23,035 bases of DNA from JAGNZR01 sp051659505 (GCA_051659505.1 JBOFOQ010000072.1:1-23035), one strand, 5' to 3'. Numbered from the stretch's first letter, positions 15,456 through 23,035 are shown. The notes: a model not told the origin generated them from the sequence alone. Program-made: numbers and translations.

Positions 15456-16613
15456 ATGTTAAATTTTAATTTTTATAATCCAACTGAGATAATTTTTGGA
15501 AAAAATACTTTAGAGGAATTAAATAATTTAGTTCCTAAAAATGCTAGAGTTTTAGTTACATATGGTGGAGGTTCTGTTATAAAAAATGGAACTTTAGAAA
15601 TTGTTATAAATAATCTTAAAAGTAGAAAGGTTTTTCAATTTGGTGGGATTGAACCAAATCCACAATATGAAACTCTGATGAAGGCAGTGGATATTGTTAA
15701 AACTGAAAAAATAGATTTTTTATTAGCAGTTGGTGGTGGCTCTGTTATGGACGGTACTAAGTTTATAGCTCTTGCTTCTAAATACGATGGAACACCTTTA
15801 GATTTACTTACTCCTGAATTCGATCTAGCACCTGTTGACAGTGCTGTTCCAATGGGAACAGTTGTAACTCTACCTGCAACAGGTTCTGAAATGAATAACG
15901 GAGCTGTAATAAGTCATAAAAATCTTAAAGTTCCTGTATTTAGTATGTTTACTTTTCCTAAGTTTTCAATACTAGACCCAACTTTAACATTTTCATTACC
16001 TAAAACACAAGTCGCAAACGGAGTTGTAGATACTTTTATACATACTGTTGAGCAATATGTAACATATCCAGTAGATGCTAGATTTCAAGATAGAACTGCT
16101 GAAGGAATTTTAAAAACTCTTATAGAAATAGGAAAAACAACTGTTAATGAACCTACAAATTATGAAGCTAGAGCAAACCTTGTATGGTGTGCTACAATGG
16201 CATTAAATGGATTAATTGGTGCTGGAGTTCCACAAGACTGGACAACACACATGATAGGTCATGAGATTACTGCTATGTTTGGAGTGGATCACGGTAAAAC
16301 TTTAGCGATTCTACAACCTGCTATTTGGGAAGTAAGAAAAGATAAAAAAAGAGCTAAACTTGTTCAATACGCTGAACGTGTTTGGGATATAAAAGATGGA
16401 ACTGAAGAGGATAAAATTAATAAAGCTATAGAGAAAACTCGTTCTTTCTTTGAAGAATTAGGAATAAAAACTCATCTTTCTGACTACGGAATAAGTGAAG
16501 ATAAAATAGAAGATTTAATTATTGCTTTAAAGAAAAATAAAAGAATAGCTCTATCTGAATCTAGAGATTTAACTTTGGATATTAGTAAAGAAATTTTGAA
16601 AAAAGCTTTATAA
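15456..16613 (+). CDS. Iron-containing alcohol dehydrogenase, YqhD/BdhA-like aldehyde reductase
   Basis: This 385-residue NAD(P)H-dependent dehydrogenase most likely reduces aldehydes to alcohols. The nucleotide-binding segments are TYGGGS (35-40) and AVGGGSVMDGTKF (91-103), the latter typical of the YqhD/butanol dehydrogenase group. Metal ligands D192, H196, H265 and H279 have the same spacing as in YqhD. The stretch ATGSEMNNGAVIS is also characteristic. Length is normal. The ATG follows AAGGAGG. The MerR-type gene and promoter directly upstream suggest induction by reactive aldehydes such as formaldehyde or methylglyoxal, by analogy with the AdhR system. The true substrate is not shown by the sequence. 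Confidence 0.92.
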   Translation: MLNFNFYNPTEIIFGKNTLEELNNLVPKNARVLVTYGGGSVIKNGTLEIVINNLKSRKVFQFGGIEPNPQYETLMKAVDIVKTEKIDFLLAVGGGSVMDGTKFIALASKYDGTPLDLLTPEFDLAPVDSAVPMGTVVTLPATGSEMNNGAVISHKNLKVPVFSMFTFPKFSILDPTLTFSLPKTQVANGVVDTFIHTVEQYVTYPVDARFQDRTAEGILKTLIEIGKTTVNEPTNYEARANLVWCATMALNGLIGAGVPQDWTTHMIGHEITAMFGVDHGKTLAILQPAIWEVRKDKKRAKLVQYAERVWDIKDGTEEDKINKAIEKTRSFFEELGIKTHLSDYGISEDKIEDLIIALKKNKRIALSESRDLTLDISKEILKKAL

Positions 16614-16628
16614 GTTTAGTATAAAATT

Positions 16629-16670
16629 AGAAGGAGATTATAGCACTGGTTAGTGCTATAATCTCCTTCT
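16629..16670. terminator. Bidirectional rho-independent terminator
   Basis: A perfect 19-bp stem (16629-16647 with 16652-16670) closes a GGTT loop between the convergent alcohol dehydrogenase and mnmG genes. T-rich sequence follows on the plus strand, and A-rich sequence precedes it (T-rich when read on the minus strand), so it can serve both genes. Confidence 0.85.
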
Positions 16671-16686
16671 TTAATTATATTTTTAT

Positions 16687-18537
16687 TTACTTTCTAAGTT
16701 GCCCTATAATTAAAGCAATATCATTTCCTGTGACTCCACTTATTCTAGAAGCTTCACCAATTGAAAAAGGTTTAACTTCCATTAATCCACAACGAGCAAT
16801 ATTAGAAATCCCTCTAAGCTTATTATAGTCAATATCGTTTGGAATTTTCATGTCCTCTAATTTTTTAAATTTCTCTATTTGTTCCTTTTCTCTAGCAATA
16901 AAAACCTCATATTTAATTAGTGTTTCTATTTGATTTAAAACAAAATCTGGATACTCATTTATCTCCATAACCATAGATAAATCTTTGTAAACTACATTTT
17001 TAAATTTTAATATATCAGAAGCTTTAACTCCTTTAGTTAGTCTTTGAACTTCTCCAACTTTTTCTAAAATTAAATTAGCCTCATTCATAGGAACACTAGT
17101 TTCTTTTATTCTTTTCATTTCTGAATCTATATTTTTAATTGCTTCTTCCATTATTTTCAATCTTTCCTTTGAAACTAATCCTATTTCTTTTGCTTTATCA
17201 TAAAGTCTCATAAAAGCATTATCAAATCTTAAAGTTAATCTATATTCTGCTCTTGAAGGTAAAACTCTATAAGGTTCAGGAGTTTTTTTATGAATTAAAT
17301 CATCTACCATTACCCCCATATAACCTTCACTTCGATCTACTACAATCGCCTCTTTTCCTTCTGTTTTTCTAGCTGCATTGACACCTGCTAAAAATCCTTG
17401 AGCTGCTGCTTCTTCATAACCTGAAGTTCCATTTAATTGTCCCGCCATAAAAAGATTTTCTATTTTTTTAGATTCTAAACTTGGATAAAGTTGGTAAGCT
17501 GGAGCATAATCGTATTCCACTGCGTAACCATATCTCATTATTTTAGCATTTTCTAGACCTGCTATTGTTTTTAGCATAGTATCTTGAACAAATGGAGGCA
17601 TAGCTGTTGTAAGCCCATTTACATAAAGTTCGTTAGATTCTTCTGACTCTAACTCTAAAAATATTTGATGTTTTATTTTTTCAGGGAAATTTAATACTTT
17701 TCTGTCAATTGATGGACAGTGTCTAGGACCATGAGTTTCTATTATTCCACTTACAATTGGAGAAAATTTTAATAATTCTTGAGTTCTATCTATTGTTTCT
17801 TGAGTTGTGTGTGTAAGCCATGTAGGCACTGTTTTATTTTTCTTTTTTTCAGTAAAAATTGAAAAATAAGTTGGATTTTCCTCTCCGTACAATGCCTCCA
17901 TTACAGAAAAATCAACTGTTCTACTATCTATTCTAGGAGGAGTTGCTGTTTGATATCTCTTTATTTCTATCCCATTTTCTCTTAAACTTTCAGATAGTTT
18001 CTCTGCTGAGTTTTCACCTTGTCTCCCTGCTGGATACTTCACGTCTCCTATAACTACTCTTCCCTTTAAAAATGTTCCTGTACAAAGAACTACTGTTTCT
18101 CCTAAATACTCTATACCTAAAGAAGAGACTACTCCGATACATTTTTTATCTTTAACAATTAATGAATCTATACATTCTTGAATTATGTCTAAGTTTTCTG
18201 TTTTTTCCACAACTTCTTTCATTTTTACTCTATATTTATATTTATCTGCCTGACCTCTTGTTATTTTAGCTGCTGGTCCCTTACTTGTATTTAAATGTTT
18301 CAACTGCAAATTGTGACTATCTGTATGATGGCCCATTTGACCACCTAAAGTATCAATTTCTACTACTAAATTACTTTTGCCTGGACCTCCTATTGAAGGG
18401 TTACAAGACATCATTCCAATATTTTCTAAATACATTGTAAATAGAACTGTTTTTTTTCCTAGTCTTGCTGCTGCAAGAGCGGCTTCAACTCCTGCGTGTC
18501 CACCTCCAACTACAATTACGTCATATTTATTTTTCAT
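16687..18537 (-). CDS. mnmG: tRNA uridine 5-carboxymethylaminomethyl modification enzyme MnmG (GidA)
   Basis: MnmG is a 616-residue FAD enzyme that works with MnmE to install the (carboxymethyl)aminomethyl group on the wobble uridine of several tRNAs. The FAD-binding Rossmann motif GGGHAGVEAALAAARLG starts at residue 11. Further family signatures are SCNPSIGGPGKSNLV, SKGPAAKITRGQADK, YPAGRQGENSAEKLS, GQLNGTSGYEEAAAQG and LPSRAEYRLTLRFDNA. Length is close to the usual 620-630, and the C-terminal MnmE/tRNA-binding region is intact. The ATG has a GGGAG ribosome binding site. A damaged second copy lies 2.1 kb to the right in the same orientation, so this intact gene is the functional one. Confidence 0.97.
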   Translation of the reverse strand: MKNKYDVIVVGGGHAGVEAALAAARLGKKTVLFTMYLENIGMMSCNPSIGGPGKSNLVVEIDTLGGQMGHHTDSHNLQLKHLNTSKGPAAKITRGQADKYKYRVKMKEVVEKTENLDIIQECIDSLIVKDKKCIGVVSSLGIEYLGETVVLCTGTFLKGRVVIGDVKYPAGRQGENSAEKLSESLRENGIEIKRYQTATPPRIDSRTVDFSVMEALYGEENPTYFSIFTEKKKNKTVPTWLTHTTQETIDRTQELLKFSPIVSGIIETHGPRHCPSIDRKVLNFPEKIKHQIFLELESEESNELYVNGLTTAMPPFVQDTMLKTIAGLENAKIMRYGYAVEYDYAPAYQLYPSLESKKIENLFMAGQLNGTSGYEEAAAQGFLAGVNAARKTEGKEAIVVDRSEGYMGVMVDDLIHKKTPEPYRVLPSRAEYRLTLRFDNAFMRLYDKAKEIGLVSKERLKIMEEAIKNIDSEMKRIKETSVPMNEANLILEKVGEVQRLTKGVKASDILKFKNVVYKDLSMVMEINEYPDFVLNQIETLIKYEVFIAREKEQIEKFKKLEDMKIPNDIDYNKLRGISNIARCGLMEVKPFSIGEASRISGVTGNDIALIIGQLRK

Positions 18538-18580
18538 TTATATTTCTCCCATATAATTTAAATTGTTTTATTTTTCTCTT

Positions 18581-18608
18581 ATTATATTTTAACATATTTT
18601 TAAGTAAA
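18581..18608 (-). promoter_or_regulatory. Candidate promoter of mnmG
   Basis: On the minus strand TTTACT (18608-18603) and TATAAT (18586-18581) are 16 bases apart, with a predicted start near 18574 and a leader of about 37 bases. The region is AT-rich, but the -10 box is perfect and the location is right. Confidence 0.5.
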
Positions 18609-18661
18609 ATCGAACACATTATATAGATGATTAATTTAATAAAAAATAAAACATTTAACAC

Positions 18662-18724
18662 TCTTAAATTTAGCAACCAAATTTTTTCACCTAAAAAAAA
18701 ACATGACTTTTTCAATTGGCTAAT
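18662..18724 (-). repeat. Repeated 3' element, copy 1
   Basis: Read on the minus strand, this 63-bp stretch begins ATTAGCCAATTG 18 bases after the stop of the membrane-protein gene. A second copy is at 22898-22959 on the plus strand, also just after a stop codon. Blocks ATTAGCCAATTG, AAAAGTCATGTTTTTT, AAAAAATT and TAAATTTAAGA are shared. In this copy AAATTTGG and CTAAATTT can pair as an 8-bp stem. It could be a terminator-like 3' element or the remnant of a small dispersed repeat. Confidence 0.55.
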
Positions 18725-18742
18725 AGTTTATGATATATATAT

Positions 18743-19906
18743 TTATATAAAGTTAACAACTATTCCAGATATTATGATTGAGAAAATACCCGTAACAAAA
18801 CCTGCTGTTATCATTTTAGGTCTTAAATAATTTTCTAGAACTTTTACATCTTCTTCATTCGCACCTATGGCAACTGCTACTTCATTTGACATAAACATTG
18901 TTGTAGGAAATCCAAACATACAAGTTAAGCACATACAAATAGCCATATATGTTTCAACTTTAAATATTTTTCCAAATAGATATCCAGCTAAACATGCTCC
19001 TAAAGCTCCTATTGTCAGTGTGGAAATCAAAGGGAATATCAATGATAAAAGCTGTGATGGTTCTGCTTTTGTAAGATTTGTAAATAGTAACATAATACAA
19101 GCAAAATATATAAATCCTGATGCCTTTGTTTTTTCTAAAATATTTTTCTCTAAAAATCCAAGTTCTGTAAAAATAGTTCCTAATATAAGTGCAACAACAA
19201 TATAGTTTAAAGTTCCATTTGTAAACTCAGAAATATAAAAACTAATCACTGTTACAACTCCTAACTTTGCCATTGCAAAAGATGGCTTATCAAAATCAGC
19301 TGGTAATTCAAGTATTTTTCTTTTTCTATTCTCAATAATTTCATTTGAAAAATTCAAATATAATTTACGTTCATCTTCATTATTTTTAAATTTTTTTGCT
19401 GCTATTTTTAAAAGATATGATGCTAATGGTACCCCTACAAATGTTTGACAAACAAGCATCAATATTACAAATAATGCTAAATTATCTTTTCCTTGTTTTA
19501 TTAATTCTGTATTCATAACAAGAGACGCTGTGCTACTTCCTGCAAATATAGGTGCACCTGCTAATGCTAGATCACGTCCTAATATTAATTGTCCAACTAA
19601 AAATACAATTGATGTTGCCATTATAACTGTACATATTGAAACTGCAACTGTTTTCCATTGACGTTTTAATTCTGCAAAATCTAATAAATTTCCCATTCCT
19701 GTAATCAAAATTCCTATTAAAATACCACCAATAGGCAAAATTCCTGACTTTACAAAAAGATCTTTAGGCATTCCCATAAAAAATCCTAACAATAATAAAA
19801 CTGAAGACACTAAAACTGTTGAAAAAGTTGCCTTTGTTTTTAATGCAATATATTCACCTATTGCAAAAATACTTATTAAAATTGTAAAAGCTACTATACT
19901 TGGCAT
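18743..19906 (-). CDS. Multi-pass membrane protein, transporter-like, family not identified
   Basis: This 387-residue protein is almost entirely hydrophobic, with roughly ten membrane segments and one charged loop in the middle (residues about 170-200, with KKFKNNEDERK and ENRKRK). Each half carries small-residue-rich turns between helices (APIFAGSSTAS in the first half, GALGACLAGYL and CLTCMFGFPTTMFMSNE in the second), which suggests an inverted-repeat carrier fold such as that of GltS or related secondary transporters. I cannot name the family or the substrate. The start is ATG with AAAGGAG, and the gene lies 11 bases after the cyclophilin gene, so the two are probably cotranscribed. Confidence 0.75.
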   Translation of the reverse strand: MPSIVAFTILISIFAIGEYIALKTKATFSTVLVSSVLLLLGFFMGMPKDLFVKSGILPIGGILIGILITGMGNLLDFAELKRQWKTVAVSICTVIMATSIVFLVGQLILGRDLALAGAPIFAGSSTASLVMNTELIKQGKDNLALFVILMLVCQTFVGVPLASYLLKIAAKKFKNNEDERKLYLNFSNEIIENRKRKILELPADFDKPSFAMAKLGVVTVISFYISEFTNGTLNYIVVALILGTIFTELGFLEKNILEKTKASGFIYFACIMLLFTNLTKAEPSQLLSLIFPLISTLTIGALGACLAGYLFGKIFKVETYMAICMCLTCMFGFPTTMFMSNEVAVAIGANEEDVKVLENYLRPKMITAGFVTGIFSIIISGIVVNFI

Positions 19907-19917
19907 ATTTTTCTCCT

Positions 19918-20490
19918 TTATTTTGCATTTCCTGTATATTTTTTTGATACTGCAGGAAAAATTCTTTCAGGTTTTCCTAAAGCTATATCTCCTTCGATCA
20001 CTCTTATAGTTTTTATTATAACGGGAACAAGCGGAGGATTAAACTTACCTGGAGTACTATCTGTTTCCGTATTTGCAAGCTCTTCTAAAAGTTTTTCTCC
20101 TTCTATCAAAGTTCCAAAAGCTGCATAATTTTCATCTAAAGTTTCTGCATGAGCCATATGAACAATAAAAAATTGAACTCCCGCACTATCAAAATGATCA
20201 TATCTAGCCATTGAAATAGTTCCTTTCTTATGTTGTATATTATTTGGAATCCCATTTGCCGAAAATTCACCTTTTATTGAAAACGCTGTTTGAGATTCAC
20301 ATGTTCCATCTGTTGACCCTCCTTGTAAAACCCAATCTTTTTTTATTCTGTGGAACGGTAATCCATCATAAAATCCAGTGTTTGCTAAATTCGCAAAATT
20401 ATTTGTAGTTATTGGGGCTATTTCAGGATACAATTCAAAAATAAAATTTCTATCATCTTTCATTGTGATAATTGCTTTTGTTTTTTTCAT
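19918..20490 (-). CDS. Cyclophilin-type peptidyl-prolyl cis-trans isomerase
   Basis: This 190-residue cytoplasmic protein catalyses proline isomerisation during folding. Cyclophilin motifs are in order: FANLANTGFYDGLPFHRI with catalytic R48, VLQGG (54-58), ISMAR, the QFFIVH segment around 107-111 and LDENYAAFGTLIEG. No signal peptide is seen. The start at 20490 is chosen because GGAGG lies 8 bases upstream; a TTG five codons earlier overlaps that site and is rejected. The C-terminal extension of about 20 residues (LGKPERIFPAVSKKYTGNAK) is beyond the minimal domain. It is followed closely by the membrane-protein gene. Confidence 0.93.
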   Translation of the reverse strand: MKKTKAIITMKDDRNFIFELYPEIAPITTNNFANLANTGFYDGLPFHRIKKDWVLQGGSTDGTCESQTAFSIKGEFSANGIPNNIQHKKGTISMARYDHFDSAGVQFFIVHMAHAETLDENYAAFGTLIEGEKLLEELANTETDSTPGKFNPPLVPVIIKTIRVIEGDIALGKPERIFPAVSKKYTGNAK

Positions 20491-20676
20491 TTTATTTTCC
20501 TCCAATATTTTTTATATTATTATTTTATCACTTATTCTTTCATTTTAATATAGAACAATATTTTTATTATTTTGTTCGTTTTTATAAAACATATTAACCT
20601 GTACCTACTTAATATAAACATCATTTTTCTATATATTTATGTTCGTTTTTAAAACTTAAAAAATTTAAATATTTGA
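20491..20676. other. AT-rich non-coding stretch upstream of the cyclophilin gene
   Basis: This stretch holds no credible gene. It should contain the cyclophilin promoter on the minus strand, but no clear -35/-10 pair stands out; TGATAAAAT near 20522-20530 is a weak extended -10 candidate. The sequence GTTCGTTTTTA occurs twice (about 20574 and 20641) as a short direct repeat of unknown meaning. Confidence 0.3.
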
Positions 20677-21006
20677 ATATTTGATTTAAAACAAAATCTA
20701 GATACTCGTTTATCTCCATAACTATGGATAAATCTCTGAAAACTACATTTTTAAATTTTTATATATCAGAAGCTTTAACTCCTTTTGTTAATCTTTGAAC
20801 TTCTCCAACTTTTTCTAAAATTAAAATACTCTATACCGAAAGAAGAGATTACTCCGATACATTTTTTATCTTTAACAATTAATGAATCTATACATTCTTG
20901 AATTATATCTAAGTTTTCTGTTTTTTTCCCAGTCTTGCTGCTACAAGAGTAGCTTCAACACCTGCGTGTCCACCTCCAACTACAATTACGTCATATTTAT
21001 TTTTAC
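20677..21006 (-). pseudogene. Relic of a second mnmG with two internal deletions
   Basis: Three blocks on the minus strand match the intact mnmG at about 93-97% by eye. Block 20921-21006 matches 18451-18536 (residues 1 to about 29), 20825-20926 matches 18105-18206 (about 111-144), and 20677-20825 matches 16927-17075 (about 488-537). Order and orientation are kept, so this is one gene copy that lost two internal segments. The start codon is gone (ATG replaced by AGT) and the junctions do not restore a usable protein. The second junction falls in a CTGTTTTTTTCC-like sequence present at both parent positions, pointing to deletion between short repeats. It fills most of the gap between the cyclophilin gene and the permease genes. 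Confidence 0.88.
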
Positions 21007-21088
21007 TTAAAATTTACAAAAAAATTATATGGGTTTCACATACTCAGGTTACTATATCTTTGTAGTTCGATTGTACGAGGAGGAAAAA

Positions 21089-21964
21089 TTGAATATTAAA
21101 AATAAAAAAGAAGTAACAGGATTGTTTTTTATGTTTCCTGCATTTTTAATAGTTAGTTGGTTTTATCTATACCCACTATTAAAAACAATAATTTATTCTT
21201 TTTTCTTTACAGATAATAGAGGCATAATTGTTCAATTTGCAGGATTAGAAAACTTTATAGAACTTTTTACAGATAAATATTTCTATGAAAGTCTTTTTAT
21301 TACTTTTAAATTTGCAGGAATCACTGTAGTATTAAGCATTTTAATAGCTTTGATTTCAGCAATACTTTGTAATGAAAAAATGAAAGGAATACCGTTTTTT
21401 AGAACCGTTTTTTCATCTACAATGGGGGTTTCAGTTTCAGCAGGAAGTACAATTGTACTTTTTATGTTTCATCCTAGTATAGGAGTAATCAATAATTTTC
21501 TTGTGAAATTAGGAATATTACCTATAAATTGGTTAACTAGTAGTAAATATGCTCTTTGGGCAGTCATTATTTCCACTGTTTGGATGAATATAGGATTTGG
21601 ATTTTTAGTTTTGACTGCTGGACTTCAAAATATCAGTCAAGAAATAGATGAGAGTTGTCAAATAGATGGAACAACATATTTTTCCAAACTTTTTAAGATT
21701 ACGCTACCTCTCTTAGGCCCTAATCTCTTCTATCTGTTGATAACAACAACTTTAAAAGCTTTTCAAAACTTCGGACAAGTTGATATTTTAACAGGAGGTG
21801 GACCATCAAATTCAACTAATATGCTCGTCTACAGCCTTTATAAAACAGCTTTTGTTGAGTTTAGATATGACTATGCTAGTGTAAAAGGTTTAGTTCTTTT
21901 AGTAATAATAACTTCAGTAATGCTTATAAAATTTAAATTAGAAAAGAAGGTGCATTATCAATGA
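21089..21964 (+). CDS. Sugar-type ABC transporter permease (MalF/UgpA-like)
   Basis: This 291-residue inner-membrane protein is one half of a binding-protein-dependent importer channel of the carbohydrate uptake-1 group. About six membrane segments are visible, starting with TGLFFMFPAFLIVSWFYLY. The cytoplasmic EAA loop that contacts the ATPase reads EIDESCQIDGTTYFSKLFKITLPLLGP, with the conserved IDG. The start is taken as TTG at 21089 because AGGAGG lies 6 bases upstream; an ATG 20 codons earlier lacks a ribosome binding site and adds an unlikely N-terminal tail. The stop overlaps the next start (ATGA). No ATPase or binding protein is in view, so the substrate is unknown. Confidence 0.9.
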   Translation: MNIKNKKEVTGLFFMFPAFLIVSWFYLYPLLKTIIYSFFFTDNRGIIVQFAGLENFIELFTDKYFYESLFITFKFAGITVVLSILIALISAILCNEKMKGIPFFRTVFSSTMGVSVSAGSTIVLFMFHPSIGVINNFLVKLGILPINWLTSSKYALWAVIISTVWMNIGFGFLVLTAGLQNISQEIDESCQIDGTTYFSKLFKITLPLLGPNLFYLLITTTLKAFQNFGQVDILTGGGPSNSTNMLVYSLYKTAFVEFRYDYASVKGLVLLVIITSVMLIKFKLEKKVHYQ

Positions 21965-22872
21965 TAGAAACTAAAAAAAATTTTGTTATAAAAAAAGAAA
22001 AAATTATTTTAAATGATAGTTCAGTATTGAAAAAAATTTTTAATTTAAATGAGAAAAGTATAATGATAAAAAATTTTGTATTTTATATTTTTTTATCTAT
22101 TATGACTTTAATAATATTTTTTCCAATTTTTTATGCTCTTGGAACAAGTTTTATGGACAGTAAAGATATAGTTATAGGAAAAATTATCCCTAAAACTATA
22201 ACTTTTTCAAATTACATTGAGTTGTATAATAAAATTCCTATGAGTAAATTTTTTTTTAACAGTTTATTGACATCCATACTAGGTATGATTATGCAACTTT
22301 TAACATGTAGTTTATGCGCTTATGCAGTTGTATTCATAGAGTTTAAAAGTAAAAAACTAGTTTATATGACTATACTTTTATCAATGTTTATCCCTTGGGA
22401 AGCCATTTTTATTCCTAATTATTTAACAATTTTAAAGATGGGACTTTTAAATACTAAAACCGCAATTATTCTTCCTTTTATTACAAGTGGATTAGGTGTA
22501 TTTTTAATGGTACAACAGTTTAAAGGATTGAATAAAGCTCTTATAGAAGCGGCCAAAATAGATGGTTGCAACGATATTTTCATCTATACAAAAATAGTTC
22601 TTCCTTTATCAAAATCAGTATTAGGAACTTGGGGGGTATTCTCTTTTCTATCTATGTGGAACATGTATCTTTGGCCTCTTATGTTGAGTACACGTCCAGA
22701 ATCTAGAACAATACAAATTGGTCTTAAAATGATGAGAGTTCAAGAGGGAGTAAATAATTATGGTGTTCTTATGGCTGGAGTTGTAATGGTTATAATACCA
22801 TCTCTTATAGTATTATTTTTAGGTCAAACACAGCTTCAAAAAGGTTTAACATCAGGTGGAGTTAAAGAATAA
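21961..22872 (+). CDS. Sugar-type ABC transporter permease (MalG/UgpE-like)
   Basis: This 303-residue protein is the second channel subunit and overlaps the first by 4 bases, indicating translational coupling. A basic hydrophilic N-terminal tail of about 37 residues precedes the first membrane segment, longer than usual. The EAA loop reads LIEAAKIDGCNDIFIYTKIVLPLSKS, with a canonical EAA and IDG. The C terminus has SGGVKE, common in UgpE/AraQ-type permeases. A binding-protein gene may follow beyond the window. The 163 bases after the stop hold no gene but carry the repeated 3' element and a hairpin. Confidence 0.9.
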   Translation: MIETKKNFVIKKEKIILNDSSVLKKIFNLNEKSIMIKNFVFYIFLSIMTLIIFFPIFYALGTSFMDSKDIVIGKIIPKTITFSNYIELYNKIPMSKFFFNSLLTSILGMIMQLLTCSLCAYAVVFIEFKSKKLVYMTILLSMFIPWEAIFIPNYLTILKMGLLNTKTAIILPFITSGLGVFLMVQQFKGLNKALIEAAKIDGCNDIFIYTKIVLPLSKSVLGTWGVFSFLSMWNMYLWPLMLSTRPESRTIQIGLKMMRVQEGVNNYGVLMAGVVMVIIPSLIVLFLGQTQLQKGLTSGGVKE

Positions 22873-22897
22873 AAAAAATAAAGAATAAAAATTTATA

Positions 22898-22959
22898 ATT
22901 AGCCAATTGTAAAAGTCATGTTTTTTAAGATGAAAAAATTCAAATTTTTAAATTTAAGA
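22898..22959 (+). repeat. Repeated 3' element, copy 2
   Basis: Starts 25 bases after the stop of the second permease gene. It is related to the minus-strand sequence at 18724-18662, so the two copies are inverted with respect to each other on the chromosome but each is in the sense direction of the gene just before it. CATGTTTTTTAAG at 22918 and TTTAAGAACATG ending at 22964 form an imperfect inverted repeat in this copy. Confidence 0.55.
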
Positions 22960-22968
22960 ACATGAAGT

Positions 22969-23018
22969 CTTAATTTCTAAATTTTTTTTAAAAATTATAT
23001 AAATTTAGAAAATTTAAG
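22969..23018 (+). other. AT-rich inverted repeat near the right edge
   Basis: CTTAATTTCTAAATTT (22969-22984) can pair imperfectly with AAATTTAGAAAATTTAAG (23001-23018). It may be a weak terminator or a leader structure of a gene beyond the window. The sequence is nearly all A and T, so the evidence is limited. Confidence 0.25.
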
Positions 23019-23035
23019 AAAGACAAAAAGCCCTA

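Noticed and set aside
18527..18715. 62-residue minus-strand ORF between the membrane protein and mnmG
   Set aside because: It overlaps the mnmG start, begins inside the repeated 3' element, is made of low-complexity AT-rich codons and has no ribosome binding site.
20677..21006. An insertion sequence or independent small gene
   Set aside because: The blocks match the local mnmG in order and orientation and there is no transposase or terminal inverted repeat; no usable ORF is present.
21029..21088. ATG at 21029 as the start of the first permease
   Set aside because: There is no ribosome binding site, while AGGAGG precedes the TTG at 21089 with ideal spacing.
1..23035. A new defence, phage or mobile system
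   Set aside because: All sizeable ORFs are metabolic, transport, regulatory or housekeeping genes; no nuclease, integrase, toxin, reverse transcriptase or transposase was recognised.

Overview
The window is AT-rich DNA from an anaerobic bacterium. It has strong AGGAGG-type ribosome binding sites, occasional TTG starts and in-frame UGA codons read as selenocysteine. The gene set (glycine reductase, a fused Nfn-type transhydrogenase, MglBAC, a YqhD-like alcohol dehydrogenase) fits an amino-acid-fermenting Fusobacteriota member such as Fusobacterium, Cetobacterium or Ilyobacter. A low-GC clostridial relative cannot be excluded from sequence alone.

Region 1 (about 1-298) holds the first codons of a leftward gene running off the edge, its well-formed promoter, and the terminator of the large leftward operon.

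Region 2 (about 262-11080, minus strand) is one long glycine reductase (Stickland) operon: grdX, trxA, grdE, grdA, grdB, grdC, grdD, a fused NfnA-NfnB-like flavoprotein and an AGCS Na+/alanine-glycine symporter. The symporter would import glycine. GrdE and GrdB (complex B) form a Schiff base with it through a pyruvoyl group, GrdA (selenoprotein A) takes the carboxymethyl group, and GrdC/GrdD (complex C) release acetyl phosphate. Thioredoxin supplies electrons. Both grdA and grdB contain an internal UGA, so each looks like two ORFs or a broken gene unless read as a selenoprotein. No trxB is present. The fused transhydrogenase is the only pyridine-nucleotide enzyme in the operon.

Region 3 (10970-11294) is the divergent control region: two candidate grd promoters, one mgl promoter, and between them a 15-bp tandem repeat carrying two copies of a small palindrome.

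Region 4 (11295-14950, plus) is mglBAC, a galactose/methylgalactoside ABC importer with a 13-bp hairpin between mglB and mglA. It is followed by a MerR-family regulator (15013-15375) and an iron-containing alcohol dehydrogenase (15456-16613). The dehydrogenase promoter has the 19-bp spacer filled by a perfect dyad that marks MerR control. A 19-bp perfect hairpin ends this block and separates it from convergent mnmG.

Region 5 (16687-20490, minus) is mnmG (tRNA modification), an unclassified multi-pass membrane protein and a cyclophilin. At 20677-21006 lies a previously hidden relic of a second mnmG: three collinear pieces of the gene joined by two deletions.

Region 6 (21089-22872, plus) is a pair of overlapping sugar-type ABC permeases without ATPase or binding protein in view. 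A 62-63 bp element found just after the second permease also occurs just after the membrane-protein gene, in sense orientation both times.

I found no CRISPR array, rRNA or tRNA, no transposase and no confirmed new defence or mobile system. The most notable items are the two selenoprotein genes with candidate SECIS hairpins, the operon composition, the mnmG relic and the repeated 3' element.
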